A stretch of 8,279 bases of DNA from Leptolyngbyaceae cyanobacterium CSSed165cm_216 (lineage in GTDB: Bacteria > Cyanobacteriota > Cyanobacteriia > Phormidesmidales > Phormidesmidaceae), in assembly GCA_007135385.1 (NCBI GenBank), contig SLIY01000433.1, positions 1 through 8,279 of the forward strand, given 5' to 3'. Positions 1 to 5,914 of the stretch are shown here, one piece after another (position 1 is the stretch's first letter; the number at the start of each line of letters is the position of its first letter). The position numbers were made by a program, and so were the translations under genes. Below the pieces are notes generated by a model. It was not told the DNA's origin and did no database searches. It worked only from the letters and a program-made list of their open reading frames with translations.

Positions 1-464
1 ATGGTGTAAGTGCCCGGTCGATTGACCTCCCCCGCCACCACCACCCGCACCGGACGAGCCGACAGCAGGGTGACCGTTAGCCGGGGGGGGCGAGTCAGTA
101 GGGAAGCGTAGTGGGTGGTTAGCACCTGCTGGGTTTGGGCTAGGGTCAACCCCTGCACATCCACGAGGCCCACTAGGGGTAGGGCCAGGGTGCCATCCAG
201 CAAGACTTCGTGGGTGCCATTTTCGGGACCGCTAAACTCGGGAACGTTAAAAATATCGACCCGAATGCGATCGCCTGGTCCCAGCACATAGGCTTCTGGA
301 AAGGGCGCTCCGGCCCCAGCGTCTGAGCGGGAGGGAGCGATCCCAGGGCTATCGAGGGGCAGGGTTTGCGCTTGAGCGGTGTAGGGGATACTGGCGATCG
401 CGATCGCCATCCCCAGTCCCCCTAGGACACAGCTAGCCTGCCGTCGTCTGGAACGCTTTGCCAT
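1..464 (-). CDS. Polysaccharide biosynthesis/export protein (Wza/BexD-like), N-terminal part
   Basis: This is the N-terminal 154 codons of a gene that runs off the left edge. The product is probably an outer-membrane or periplasmic auxiliary protein that exports exopolysaccharide or capsule. Residues 1-32 form a signal peptide: basic MAKRSRRR, then a hydrophobic core, with likely cleavage after AQA (30-32). C12 lies before the hydrophobic core, so it is not a convincing lipobox cysteine. Residues 59-75 (YVLGPGDRIRVDIFNVP) are the signature opening of the Poly_export domain. The stretch around 135-153 (ARPVRVVVAGEVNRPGTYT) looks like the start of an SLBB-type beta-grasp domain. The ATG at 464 is preceded by AGGGG about 7 nt upstream, which fixes the start. 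Overlapping HIP1 octamers (394-407) lie inside the signal-peptide codons. Family assignment rests on motif recognition; the rest of the gene, with the remaining SLBB repeats, is outside the window. Confidence 0.85.
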   Translation of the reverse strand, partial: MAKRSRRRQASCVLGGLGMAIAIASIPYTAQAQTLPLDSPGIAPSRSDAGAGAPFPEAYVLGPGDRIRVDIFNVPEFSGPENGTHEVLLDGTLALPLVGLVDVQGLTLAQTQQVLTTHYASLLTRPPRLTVTLLSARPVRVVVAGEVNRPGTYT

Positions 465-580
465 ATCAAGTCCCCTAACGTCAAAACACTACAGACAATG
501 ACCGGTACAGACGGCCATCGGTGCAAAAAGTTCGCCCCGGTAGGCAACCTGAGGACATTTCCAGGCAAGATTTTCCCTCT

Positions 581-617
581 ACGTAGGATGGGCAAAGGGC
601 CTTGCCCGTGCCCATCC
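581..617. repeat. GC-rich palindromic repeat-like hairpin
   Basis: GGATGGGCA (586-594) pairs perfectly with TGCCCATCC (609-617). A competing inner hairpin, GGGCAA (590-595) with TTGCCC (602-607), reuses the same left-arm bases. From memory, the flank and arms (CGTAGGATGGGCAAAG ... CGTGCCCATCC) resemble a palindromic element scattered between genes in many cyanobacteria and other bacteria; this was not checked. It lies 122 bp upstream of the export-protein start, so it could also fall in that gene's leader. Confidence 0.5.
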
Positions 618-710
618 ATAGCGGTCGTAGCTGCTGGGAAAAACTTTTCCAGAGGTCACCTCAGTATAGATAGCCCTGCCAGATTTGTGCTAAACCATTT
701 CCACAGGTGT

Positions 711-716
711 TATGAT
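711..716 (+). promoter_or_regulatory. Probable -10 box of the tRNA-Arg gene
   Basis: TATGAT sits 12 bp before the mature tRNA 5' end, as expected for a -10 element of a sigma-70-type tRNA promoter with a short 5' leader. No good -35 box lies at 16-18 bp spacing; the nearest candidate, TTGTGC at 685-690, leaves 20 bp. The call rests on the -10 box and position only. Confidence 0.4.
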
Positions 717-728
717 GATGCAGCTTAA

Positions 729-802
729 GGGCACGTAGCTCAGTTGGATAGAGCACTAGATTCCGGTTCTAGGTGTCGGGGGTTCGAATCCCTCCGTGCT
801 CG
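729..802 (+). tRNA. tRNA-Arg (anticodon CCG)
   Basis: A complete 74-nt cloverleaf can be folded by eye. The acceptor stem is GGGCACG (729-735) with CGTGCTC (795-801), including one G-U pair, and discriminator G802. The D arm is GCTC/GAGC (738-741 with 751-754) with AGTTGGATA in the loop. The anticodon stem is CTAGA/TCTAG, with loop TTCCGGT (761-767) giving anticodon CCG at 763-765. The variable loop has 5 nt. The T arm is GGGGG/CCCTC around TTCGAAT (783-789). The 3' CCA is not encoded, as is usual in cyanobacteria, so it must be added by tRNA nucleotidyltransferase. It decodes CGG arginine codons. I see no split attachment-site copy that would suggest an integrated element. Confidence 0.96.
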
Positions 803-817
803 TTATAGGTTCAAACT

Positions 818-845
818 AAAGGCCGTCACCCATGTGACGGCCTTT
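818..845. terminator. Bidirectional intrinsic terminator between tRNA-Arg and the DUF3611 gene
   Basis: AAAGGCCGTCAC (818-829) is perfectly complementary to GTGACGGCCTTT (834-845) around a CCAT tetraloop: a 12-bp stem with A-rich and T-rich ends on the two sides. It lies 16 nt after the plus-strand tRNA and 45 nt after the stop of the convergent minus-strand gene, so it can serve both transcripts. The T-tract is short (TTTATTAG on plus, TTTAGTTTG on minus). Confidence 0.85.
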
Positions 846-889
846 ATTAGTTTATCGATGGCGTAAAATCAGTTTTTGGAAGATCTACA

Positions 890-1471
890 CTAGGCTCGGT
901 TGACCGTCCGTAATAGCCAGAGGGTGGCCGCCAGGGAGACAAAGTGAGCCAGCAGGGTGTTGGTGTTAGCCTGCACAATAAAAATATCAAAGGCCTCGAC
1001 ATACTGATTGATATTACCGGGCACAAACACCGTACCAGTCTGGGGCTGGGCTAAGGCCTTGGCCAGCAGAGAACCAATTAAGGCTTGGCCGCCAAACAGG
1101 GTAATCAGCATACCCGCCATGCTGATTATGATGCCGACCCGCAGCGCCTGTAGGGCATCTTTAGGGCTGGGACGCTTACTGCTGTCGCGACTGCGCAGTC
1201 GCCGGGCCAAACGGGTGTAGCGAAAGGCCCAAAAAGCGCTGAGGTATACGGCCACCAGCCCGGCCGCCGCCAAAAACAACCCCACCCCGGTCCCGGGGTT
1301 GCCCCCAGCCCCCCCACGAGCCATGACATTGACTACGGCAAACAGCAGGATCAGGCTAGAGATCACCGCCAGGACCGCCTGGGTCCAAAAGCTAATCCAG
1401 CCCGTCATGCGAAAATTACTAGCAATGCGTCGCACTGCCGGGGGTAAGGTGTAGTCAAGTTCACGGGTCAT
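890..1471 (-). CDS. DUF3611 family membrane protein (PIC1/TIC21-like)
   Basis: This is a 193-aa integral membrane protein. The opening (LDYTLPPAVRRIASNFRMTGWISFWTQ, read in two parts at residues 5-16 and 17-31) is the conserved start of the DUF3611 family. That family is found in cyanobacteria and includes the plant inner-envelope protein PIC1/TIC21, implicated in chloroplast iron uptake and/or protein import. Four hydrophobic segments are visible at about 31-52, 70-90, 120-142 and 175-189. A basic loop (94-110, RLARRLRSRDSSKR) follows the second and probably faces the cytoplasm. The ATG at 1471 gives the conserved N-terminus, though no strong Shine-Dalgarno precedes it. The gene diverges from the tldD-type gene across 109 bp and converges on tRNA-Arg with a shared terminator. 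Transport of iron is inferred from the plant relative only. Confidence 0.85.
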   Translation of the reverse strand: MTRELDYTLPPAVRRIASNFRMTGWISFWTQAVLAVISSLILLFAVVNVMARGGAGGNPGTGVGLFLAAAGLVAVYLSAFWAFRYTRLARRLRSRDSSKRPSPKDALQALRVGIIISMAGMLITLFGGQALIGSLLAKALAQPQTGTVFVPGNINQYVEAFDIFIVQANTNTLLAHFVSLAATLWLLRTVNRA

Positions 1472-1580
1472 ACTTGTGATTTTAGACTGAATCTAGGCTT
1501 AAGCATATGCCATCGAAACAGGTATTTGTGTAGGTGGCGCTGAATTGAGACCGCTGGTTTTCCTCGGGGGATACAAGATT

Positions 1581-2984
1581 ATGACCATCGACCAGGTAAA
1601 AGGGCAATTACAAGACCTCTGCGATCGCTGGGGCCAGCAAGTCGACTATCTGGCCATTCGCCTAGAACAGTCCGAAGGCACAGAGATCTTTTTACGCGGA
1701 GGACAAGTGGAAACCCTCAGCGAAGGCCTAGCGGTGGGGGGCCATGTGCGGGTTTGCCATCGGGGTGGCTGGGGCTTTGCCAGCTTTAACAGTCTCGAGA
1801 ATTTAAACGCCAGAATTGAAGCAGCCGTGGTTGCCGCTCGCCTGGTGGGGGATGCTCAGACGCTGTTGGCCCCCATCCCCCCCGTGCAAGTGACCCAAGC
1901 CTTACCCATGACTGGCACCGATCCCCGCCATATTCCCCTCGGTCGCAAAAAAGATCTCTGCCACCACTATGCCGACCTGTTGCAGGGGGTTGATCCACGG
2001 GTGGCCACCACCTCGGTGCGGTACAGCGACATCACCCAGCGGGTGCTGCTGGCCACGGCCGAAGGGACGCTGATTGATCAATCCTGGTCAGATATGGAAA
2101 TGCGGTTTGCGGCCACCGCCCGGGATGGCGACACGGTCCAAACGGGACGGGAGACCACTGGCTCCCGCCAGGGATACGAAGATTTAGAAGGCCTGGAGAC
2201 CCAGGTGGTGAACGCGGCCCAGCGGGCCGTGGCCGCTCTGGATTTGCCGTCGGTGCGGGGGGCGGCCTACGACGTGGTGATCGACCCGATTTTAACCGGG
2301 CTATTTGTGCACGAAGCCTTTGGCCACCTATCTGAGGCAGACATGGCCTATGAAAACCCTGACCTGCTGGAAGCCATGAGCCTGGGTCGCCGCTTTGGTC
2401 CCGCAGGTCTACATATTTTCGATGGGGCTGCCCCCCAGGGGCATCGGGGTAGCTATCTCTATGACGATGAGGGCACCCCAGCCACCACCACCCAACTGAT
2501 TCAGGATGGGGTTTTAGTGGGGCGGCTGCATTCTCGGGAAACCGCTGGCAAGCTGGGAGAGCAGCCGACGGGAAATGCCCGGTGTTTGAATTACCACTAT
2601 TCTCCCCTAGTGCGCATGACCAACACCTGGATTGGCCGGGGGAACACCCCAGTGCCGGACCTATTTGCCGATATTAAAGAAGGGGTCTATGCCCGCAACT
2701 GGTTAGAAGGCATGACCAACGGTGAAATGTTTACCTTTACCGCCGGAGAAGCCTGGATGATTCGCCACGGCAAACTGGCGGAGCCGGTGCGGGATGTCAC
2801 CCTGTCGGGCAATGTATTTCGCACCCTGGCCGATATTGTGGCCATTGGCGACGACTTTTATTGGGATGAGTCGGGGGGCTGCGGTAAGGGGGGGCAAAAT
2901 GGCCTACCCGTGGGTTGTGGCGGCCCTAGCCTGCGGATTCGCAATGTGATTGTGGGGGGCGAGGCCGAAGTCGGCCATGAGTGA
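1581..2984 (+). CDS. tldD: TldD/PmbA family zinc metalloprotease (TldD-type)
   Basis: This is a 467-aa cytosolic metalloprotease of the TldD/TldE (PmbA, peptidase family U62) type. In E. coli, TldD pairs with TldE to degrade unfolded peptides and to mature or process peptides such as microcin B17 and CcdA. The zinc motif HExxxH is present as H244-E245-A-F-G-H248, and the C-terminal ligand cysteine is C434 in ESGGCGKGGQ. The N-terminal RGGQVETLSEG (about 39-49) and C-terminal GLPVGCGGPSLRIRN (about 442-456) are also family signatures. The catalytic site therefore looks intact, marking this as the active TldD-like subunit rather than TldE. I chose ATG 1581 because GGGGGA lies 9 nt upstream and the protein begins MTIDQVK; an in-frame TTG at 1545 would add 12 unlikely residues. 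No tldE partner lies in the window. The stop overlaps the next reading frame (ATGAGTGA). Confidence 0.92.
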   Translation: MTIDQVKGQLQDLCDRWGQQVDYLAIRLEQSEGTEIFLRGGQVETLSEGLAVGGHVRVCHRGGWGFASFNSLENLNARIEAAVVAARLVGDAQTLLAPIPPVQVTQALPMTGTDPRHIPLGRKKDLCHHYADLLQGVDPRVATTSVRYSDITQRVLLATAEGTLIDQSWSDMEMRFAATARDGDTVQTGRETTGSRQGYEDLEGLETQVVNAAQRAVAALDLPSVRGAAYDVVIDPILTGLFVHEAFGHLSEADMAYENPDLLEAMSLGRRFGPAGLHIFDGAAPQGHRGSYLYDDEGTPATTTQLIQDGVLVGRLHSRETAGKLGEQPTGNARCLNYHYSPLVRMTNTWIGRGNTPVPDLFADIKEGVYARNWLEGMTNGEMFTFTAGEAWMIRHGKLAEPVRDVTLSGNVFRTLADIVAIGDDFYWDESGGCGKGGQNGLPVGCGGPSLRIRNVIVGGEAEVGHE

Positions 2985-3240
2985 TCATTCGATTAACCAA
3001 GGGCGAATTCTGCGCAACCTGGTGCGGCTTTTAGAGGTTACCTGTGACCACAGTTTCTACGAGGTACTGCCTCGGGGGGTGAAGCTGTGGTTGCCGGAGC
3101 CCAGGGTAGAACAGTTCTATCGGGCCGAAGAACATCTGTGGGGGATGACCATCCAGAGCGGCTTCGACACGGTAATAGACTTGGCCGTTGTTGTCTCCAT
3201 ACAGATATCCAGTTCCCTGAGCGGAGTCGAAGGGAACGGC
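2977..3240 (+). pseudogene. Unrecognised reading frame after tldD, probably a truncated gene remnant
   Basis: An ATG at 2977 overlaps the tldD stop by 8 nt (ATGAGTGA), the geometry of translational coupling. The first 60 or so codons (MSDHSINQGRILRNLVRLL..., then LPRGVKLWLPEPRVEQFYRAEEHLWG) look like genuine protein with GC-rich third positions, and I do not recognise the family. From about codon 78 the frame enters the palindromic repeat region (3212 on). It then stays open only by running antisense through the 3' half of pdxH, to a stop at 3735. The coding-looking part therefore ends near 3200, and the original C-terminus was probably lost when repeats moved in. The right boundary given here is approximate. 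Alternatives are a small functional protein whose end is now made from repeat sequence, or chance. Confidence 0.4.
3212..3237. repeat. Palindromic repeat, copy 1 (loop TGAGCGGAGTCGAA)
   Basis: The arms GTTCCC (3212-3217) and GGGAAC (3232-3237) enclose the 14-nt core TGAGCGGAGTCGAA (3218-3231). The core is the exact reverse complement of the core in copy 2, 32 bp downstream, while the arms differ but remain self-complementary. From memory, elements with this core occur repeatedly between genes in filamentous cyanobacteria. Confidence 0.8.
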
Positions 3241-3381
3241 AGGAAACCGGTGGTGTGGCTGGCTTCGACTCCGCTCAGCCAGCAGTCAACGGGCTCGGTT
3301 CCCTGTAACCTTCCAAGTCGTGTGCTAAGGCGGAAACCCTGGTGTGTCCTAGAATCGCCTTTCATCCTTCTGCCTTTCTGT
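3238..3381. other. Non-coding remainder of the tldD-pdxH interval
   Basis: Outside the two palindromes I see no convincing gene, promoter or T-tailed terminator here. Reading frames on both strands overlap one another and the repeats and look like noise. Because pdxH transcription enters from the right, the palindromic pair may double as an RNA 3'-end structure for both sides; this is inference. Confidence 0.5.
3258..3283. repeat. Palindromic repeat, copy 2, inverted relative to copy 1
   Basis: The arms GCTGGC (3258-3263) and GCCAGC (3278-3283) enclose TTCGACTCCGCTCA (3264-3277), the exact reverse complement of the copy 1 core. The two elements are 26 nt each with a 20-nt spacer, arranged head to head like paired REP (BIME-type) elements. 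A partial third piece, GTTCCCTG, recurs at 3298-3305. Confidence 0.8.
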
Positions 3382-3415
3382 ATTAGGGGGACAGCCGCAT
3401 TAGGGGGACAGTCGC
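3382..3415. repeat. Tandem 17-nt duplication across the pdxH stop codon
   Basis: ATTAGGGGGACAGCCGC (3382-3398) is followed directly by ATTAGGGGGACAGTCGC (3399-3415), a 16/17 match. The right copy contains the last codons and stop of pdxH; the left copy repeats them just past the stop. Confidence 0.9.
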
Positions 3416-4053
3416 GCGATCGCCCATTGGTTATCCTCCAGGCGGTACAGAAAGCGATCGTGGAGTCGGTTCGGTCGCCCCTGCCAGAACTCAAAACTCA
3501 GGGGCTTAACCCGGTAGCCCCCCCAAAATTCGGGCAGGGGGACCTCCCGGTTGAGGAACTTGTGGCGCATGGTTTCAAACTGCATTTCCAACAGTTGTCG
3601 AGACGAAATCACGCTGCTTTGCTGCGATACCCAAGCGCCAATCTGGCTGCCCCGGGGACGACTGGAAAAATACTTAAACGACTCGGCGGCAGAAATTTTA
3701 GTGGCCGTACCGACCACCGCCACCTGCCGCTCTAGGTAATACCAGGGAAACAGCAGAGACACCTGAGGGTTAGCGGCAATGTGCTGGGCTTTACGGCTGC
3801 CATAGTTGGTAAAGAACACCAACCCTTCGCGATCGAAGTACTTCAGGAGTACCGTCCGTTGGTAGGGCGTACCCTCAGGGGATACCGTGGCCAGCACCAG
3901 GGCATTGGGCTCAAGCAAATCCGCCGCCTGAGCCTGCTGAAACCACAGGGCAAACTGGTCAACCGGGTCAGGCTTCAGATCGTCCAGGGTCAGCCCCTGC
4001 TGGGTATATTCGCGCCGCAGGGCAGCGATGTCGTCAAAGGCGCGATCAGGCAT
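3400..4053 (-). CDS. pdxH: Pyridoxamine/pyridoxine 5'-phosphate oxidase
   Basis: This is a 217-aa FMN enzyme (EC 1.4.3.5) that oxidises pyridoxamine- or pyridoxine-5'-phosphate to pyridoxal-5'-phosphate, the last step of PLP synthesis and salvage in the cytosol. The whole family pattern is visible. QRTVLLK (65-71) gives the FMN/substrate residues R66 and K71. FFTNYGSRKAQ (80-90) gives R87 and K88. The substrate-phosphate contacts Y128, R132 and S136 match E. coli Y129, R133 and S137. The C-terminal block FWGGYRVKP (176-184) and GRPNRLHDR (192-200) carries R196 and H198. The end RLSP is the usual family C-terminus. Length is normal for the family (about 215-220 aa). The ATG overlaps the stop of the upstream dehydrogenase-like gene by 8 nt (ATGCCTGA), so the two are almost certainly one operon with coupled translation. 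A 17-nt tandem duplication covers the stop. Confidence 0.96.
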   Translation of the reverse strand: MPDRAFDDIAALRREYTQQGLTLDDLKPDPVDQFALWFQQAQAADLLEPNALVLATVSPEGTPYQRTVLLKYFDREGLVFFTNYGSRKAQHIAANPQVSLLFPWYYLERQVAVVGTATKISAAESFKYFSSRPRGSQIGAWVSQQSSVISSRQLLEMQFETMRHKFLNREVPLPEFWGGYRVKPLSFEFWQGRPNRLHDRFLYRLEDNQWAIARLSP

Positions 4054-4969
4054 TGATAATCTCTACCAGGGCATCTTTGACCTGGACGTAATGATACTCA
4101 AACCCAGTGGATTCAGTGCGTTTGGGCAGCACCTGTTGCCCTTCTAATACCACCTGCGCCCCATCACCCAAAATTGCTTCTAGCACAAAGTCGGGCACGG
4201 GTAGCCATGAGGGCCGATTCAGCACCTTGCCGAGAATCTTGCAAAATTCACCCATGCGCACGGGGTTAGGAGACGTGGCGTTATACACCCCTTCCAGGGT
4301 GGGATCATTCAGGGCTCGGATAATCAAACTCACTACATCGTCGCGGTGAATCCAGGAAAACCACTGGCGACCGCTGCCGATTGGCCCCCCGGCAAACATC
4401 CGAAAGGGGGTCAGCATTTTGGCCACAGCGCCGCCCATGCCGAGGACAATGCCAAAACGCAAAATCACCAACCGAGCGCCGTATGCCTGAACACCCTGGG
4501 CGGCCCCTTCCCAGGCCTGACACACTTGAGAGAGAAAGTCGTCTTCGATCGGTTGGCTGGCTTCATCAAAGGTGGCGGTTTCGCTGGTGCCATAGTAACC
4601 AATGGCGGACGCGTTAACCCAAACGGTAGGGCGCGGATCAGCTTGGGCCAGCGCCTCTACTAGCTTTTCAGTGCCAATTTTGCGACTGTCGACCATAGCT
4701 TGCTTGTGTTCGTCGGTCCAGCGCTCAGAAATCGGGGCTCCAGCCAGATTAACCACCCCGTCGCAACCGGACAGCACCCCCTGCCAAGGGCCAGAGGATT
4801 GGGGGGTATATTCCACAATCTCCACCTGGGGAAAGGCGATATCGGGAAAGACCTTACGGCCATGGTCGGCACTACGGGTCAGAACCACAACGCTGTGACC
4901 TTCGGCTTGTAAGCGTTCTACCAGGCGGCTGCCAACAAACCCGGTGGCTCCGGTGATTGCAATTTTCAT
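4046..4969 (-). CDS. TIGR01777 family NAD(P)-binding epimerase-like protein (YfcH / SulA-GC1 type)
   Basis: This is a 307-aa extended short-chain dehydrogenase/epimerase-like protein. The N-terminal Rossmann motif TGATGFVG (residues 6-13) binds NAD(P). NLAGAPI (74-80) and SAIGYYG (121-127, with the catalytic-type tyrosine) are typical of TIGR01777. WFSWIHRDD (203-211) is the conserved middle block. The C-terminus (about 256-304, LEGQQVLPKRTESTGFEY) is the DUF1731 tail that defines the subfamily. The E. coli relative is YfcH. The plant/cyanobacterial relative GIANT CHLOROPLAST 1 (often annotated 'SulA') affects plastid division, but the substrate is unknown. I chose ATG 4969 because the family starts MKIAITGATG; an in-frame GTG at 4975 would add two residues. 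AGGTG precedes the ATG by only 3 nt. It is the first gene of an operon with pdxH, overlapping it by 8 nt. Confidence 0.9.
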   Translation of the reverse strand: MKIAITGATGFVGSRLVERLQAEGHSVVVLTRSADHGRKVFPDIAFPQVEIVEYTPQSSGPWQGVLSGCDGVVNLAGAPISERWTDEHKQAMVDSRKIGTEKLVEALAQADPRPTVWVNASAIGYYGTSETATFDEASQPIEDDFLSQVCQAWEGAAQGVQAYGARLVILRFGIVLGMGGAVAKMLTPFRMFAGGPIGSGRQWFSWIHRDDVVSLIIRALNDPTLEGVYNATSPNPVRMGEFCKILGKVLNRPSWLPVPDFVLEAILGDGAQVVLEGQQVLPKRTESTGFEYHYVQVKDALVEIINA

Positions 4970-5098
4970 GGGCACCTAACTCATTAAATCTGCGGGTCTA
5001 CTGGGCTGGGTCTATTCTGGGCTGGGTTTACTAAGGGGGCTACATCTAAAATAAACAGAATAAACGATTCCGGGGTCAGGGCTGCGGGGGTTCCCCAT
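4970..5098. other. Leader/promoter region of the epimerase-pdxH operon
   Basis: No gene is seen here. A direct repeat CTGGGCTGGG occurs at 5001-5010 and 5017-5026, inside TCTA-initiated units of 14 and 16 nt (4997-5026). An AT-rich patch holds AATAAAC twice, 9 nt apart (5050-5056 and 5059-5065). Read on the minus strand this patch gives GTTTATTCTGTTTATTTTAG, the best place for an operon promoter, but no -35/-10 pair at standard spacing convinces me. Confidence 0.4.
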
Positions 5099-5145
5099 AC
5101 GTCGGCCAACCACTCCTGAAACCTGGCACCTGAAACCTGAAACCC
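5099..5145 (+). repeat. Dispersed repeat with heptad array, copy A
   Basis: ACGTCGGCCAACC (5099-5111) is followed by four heptads from 5115: CCTGAAA, CCTGGCA, CCTGAAA, CCTGAAA, then CCC. The same 13-mer followed by CCTG-type heptads occurs at 5747-5786. The heptads are of the short tandemly repeated repetitive (STRR) type known from filamentous cyanobacteria. It lies just past the 3' end of the minus-strand stress-protein gene. Confidence 0.85.
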
Positions 5146-5190
5146 TCAGCAGTGCCTACGCGGGATAGTGTTGATCATTGATTATCCAGG

Positions 5191-5706
5191 TTATCCAGAC
5201 ATTTCCTTAGTCTCTTGCCCCAGCGTTTCCCCCTGAACAACCAACACGGCACAGCGGGCGCGATGCATCACATAGTTGCTGACACTGCCTAGCAAAAGTT
5301 CCCCTAACCCGCTGATGCCGCGTCGCCCTAGCACAATCAGGTCGGCGTTCCAGCTAGTGGCAGTGGCACAAATTTCTGGGCCTGGTTCACCAATCACATG
5401 GGTAAATTCGGCGGTGATGCCTTGGGCCTGGGCCGCATCTACCCGTTCTTGCAGGCGAGCCTTGTTTTGCTTTTCGAGCTCTTGCCACTGAGCCACATAG
5501 GCCCCAATCGCCTCAGCACTCACGGTACTAAAAGCCCCATCTAGGGTCATGTACATCGGGTCAGGGTAACCACTTTTGAGGGGGTACAGCACTTGCATGA
5601 TGTTTAAGATTGCGTCCCCCGTTTTAGCGATGGCGGCGGCTTCGGCCATAACCTGATTAGCCATGGTGGGTTCACTGTCAATGGCCACAAGAATACGGGT
5701 AAACAT
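5191..5706 (-). CDS. Universal stress protein, UspA family (ATP-binding type)
   Basis: This is a 171-aa single-domain cytosolic Usp protein. The N-terminus MFTRILVAIDSEP supplies the first strand and D10 of the nucleotide pocket. The C-terminal GRRGISGLGELLLGS (127-141) fits the G-2x-G-9x-G(S/T) ATP-binding signature (G127, G130, G140, S141), followed by the last strand CAVLVVQG. The start is ATG 5706: AAAGGAC lies 8-9 nt upstream and the protein begins with the canonical strand. An in-frame ATG at 5793 would add 29 residues translated from the dispersed heptad repeat, so I reject it. The gene is divergent from a second Usp gene (6010-6480) across 303 bp, and copies of the same repeat lie at both ends. 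A role in stress response or signalling follows from the family; the specific trigger is unknown. Confidence 0.93.
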   Translation of the reverse strand: MFTRILVAIDSEPTMANQVMAEAAAIAKTGDAILNIMQVLYPLKSGYPDPMYMTLDGAFSTVSAEAIGAYVAQWQELEKQNKARLQERVDAAQAQGITAEFTHVIGEPGPEICATATSWNADLIVLGRRGISGLGELLLGSVSNYVMHRARCAVLVVQGETLGQETKEMSG

Positions 5707-5746
5707 AGTTGCTGTCCTTTGGCTGGGAACTCTTACAGAACGGCAG

Positions 5747-5786
5747 ACGTCGGCCAACCGTTCCTGGCACCTGACACCTGGCACCT
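5747..5786 (+). repeat. Dispersed repeat with heptad array, copy B
   Basis: ACGTCGGCCAACC (5747-5759) is followed from 5763 by CCTGGCA, CCTGACA, CCTGGCA and CCT. It is in the same orientation as copy A at 5099, so the first stress-protein gene lies between direct repeats. The unit number and the two variable bases of the heptad differ between copies. Confidence 0.85.
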
Positions 5787-5842
5787 CCATCACGGTCGTT
5801 TTATTGCTGCCAGTTAGTACCTACTTGGGTAGTCGAACTTAT

Positions 5843-5865
5843 CTTGCCATACCTAGTGTGGCAAG
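5843..5865. promoter_or_regulatory. Hairpin in the intergenic region between the two usp genes
   Basis: CTTGCCA (5843-5849) pairs with TGGCAAG (5859-5865). The stem extends inward through T-G, A-T and C-G pairs to a CTA loop, about 10 bp in all. No T-tract follows on either strand, so it is not an ordinary terminator. It may be a leader RNA structure or an operator for one of the divergent genes. Confidence 0.4.
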
Positions 5866-5914
5866 GAAGCGAATCAATCACCCAGATCTCAAACTTCTCT
5901 TAACCCTAAATACC

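Noticed and set aside
498..728. Open frame on the plus strand before the tRNA
   Set aside because: It crosses the palindromic hairpin and the probable tRNA promoter, has no ribosome site and no recognisable protein character.
729..802. tRNA as an integration site for a mobile element
   Set aside because: I saw no repeated tRNA 3' end downstream and no integrase in the window.
1479..1484. TAAAAT on the minus strand as a -10 box for the DUF3611 gene
   Set aside because: It sits only 7 bp before the ATG, and no -35 is visible, so it would imply a leaderless transcript without other support.
1545..1580. Upstream TTG start for the tldD gene
   Set aside because: The ATG at 1581 has a good GGGGGA site and the family-like N-terminus; the extension has neither.
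3400..3735. Continuation of the post-tldD frame across pdxH
   Set aside because: It lies wholly antisense to a complete, well-conserved pdxH; openness on the opposite strand of a GC-rich gene is expected by chance.
5115..5142. Heptad array as a possible CRISPR
   Set aside because: The units are contiguous 7-mers without spacers; this is an STRR-type tandem repeat.
5707..5793. Longer N-terminus for the minus-strand usp gene
   Set aside because: The extra 29 residues translate the heptad repeat, while AAAGGAC and the canonical Usp strand fix the start at 5706.
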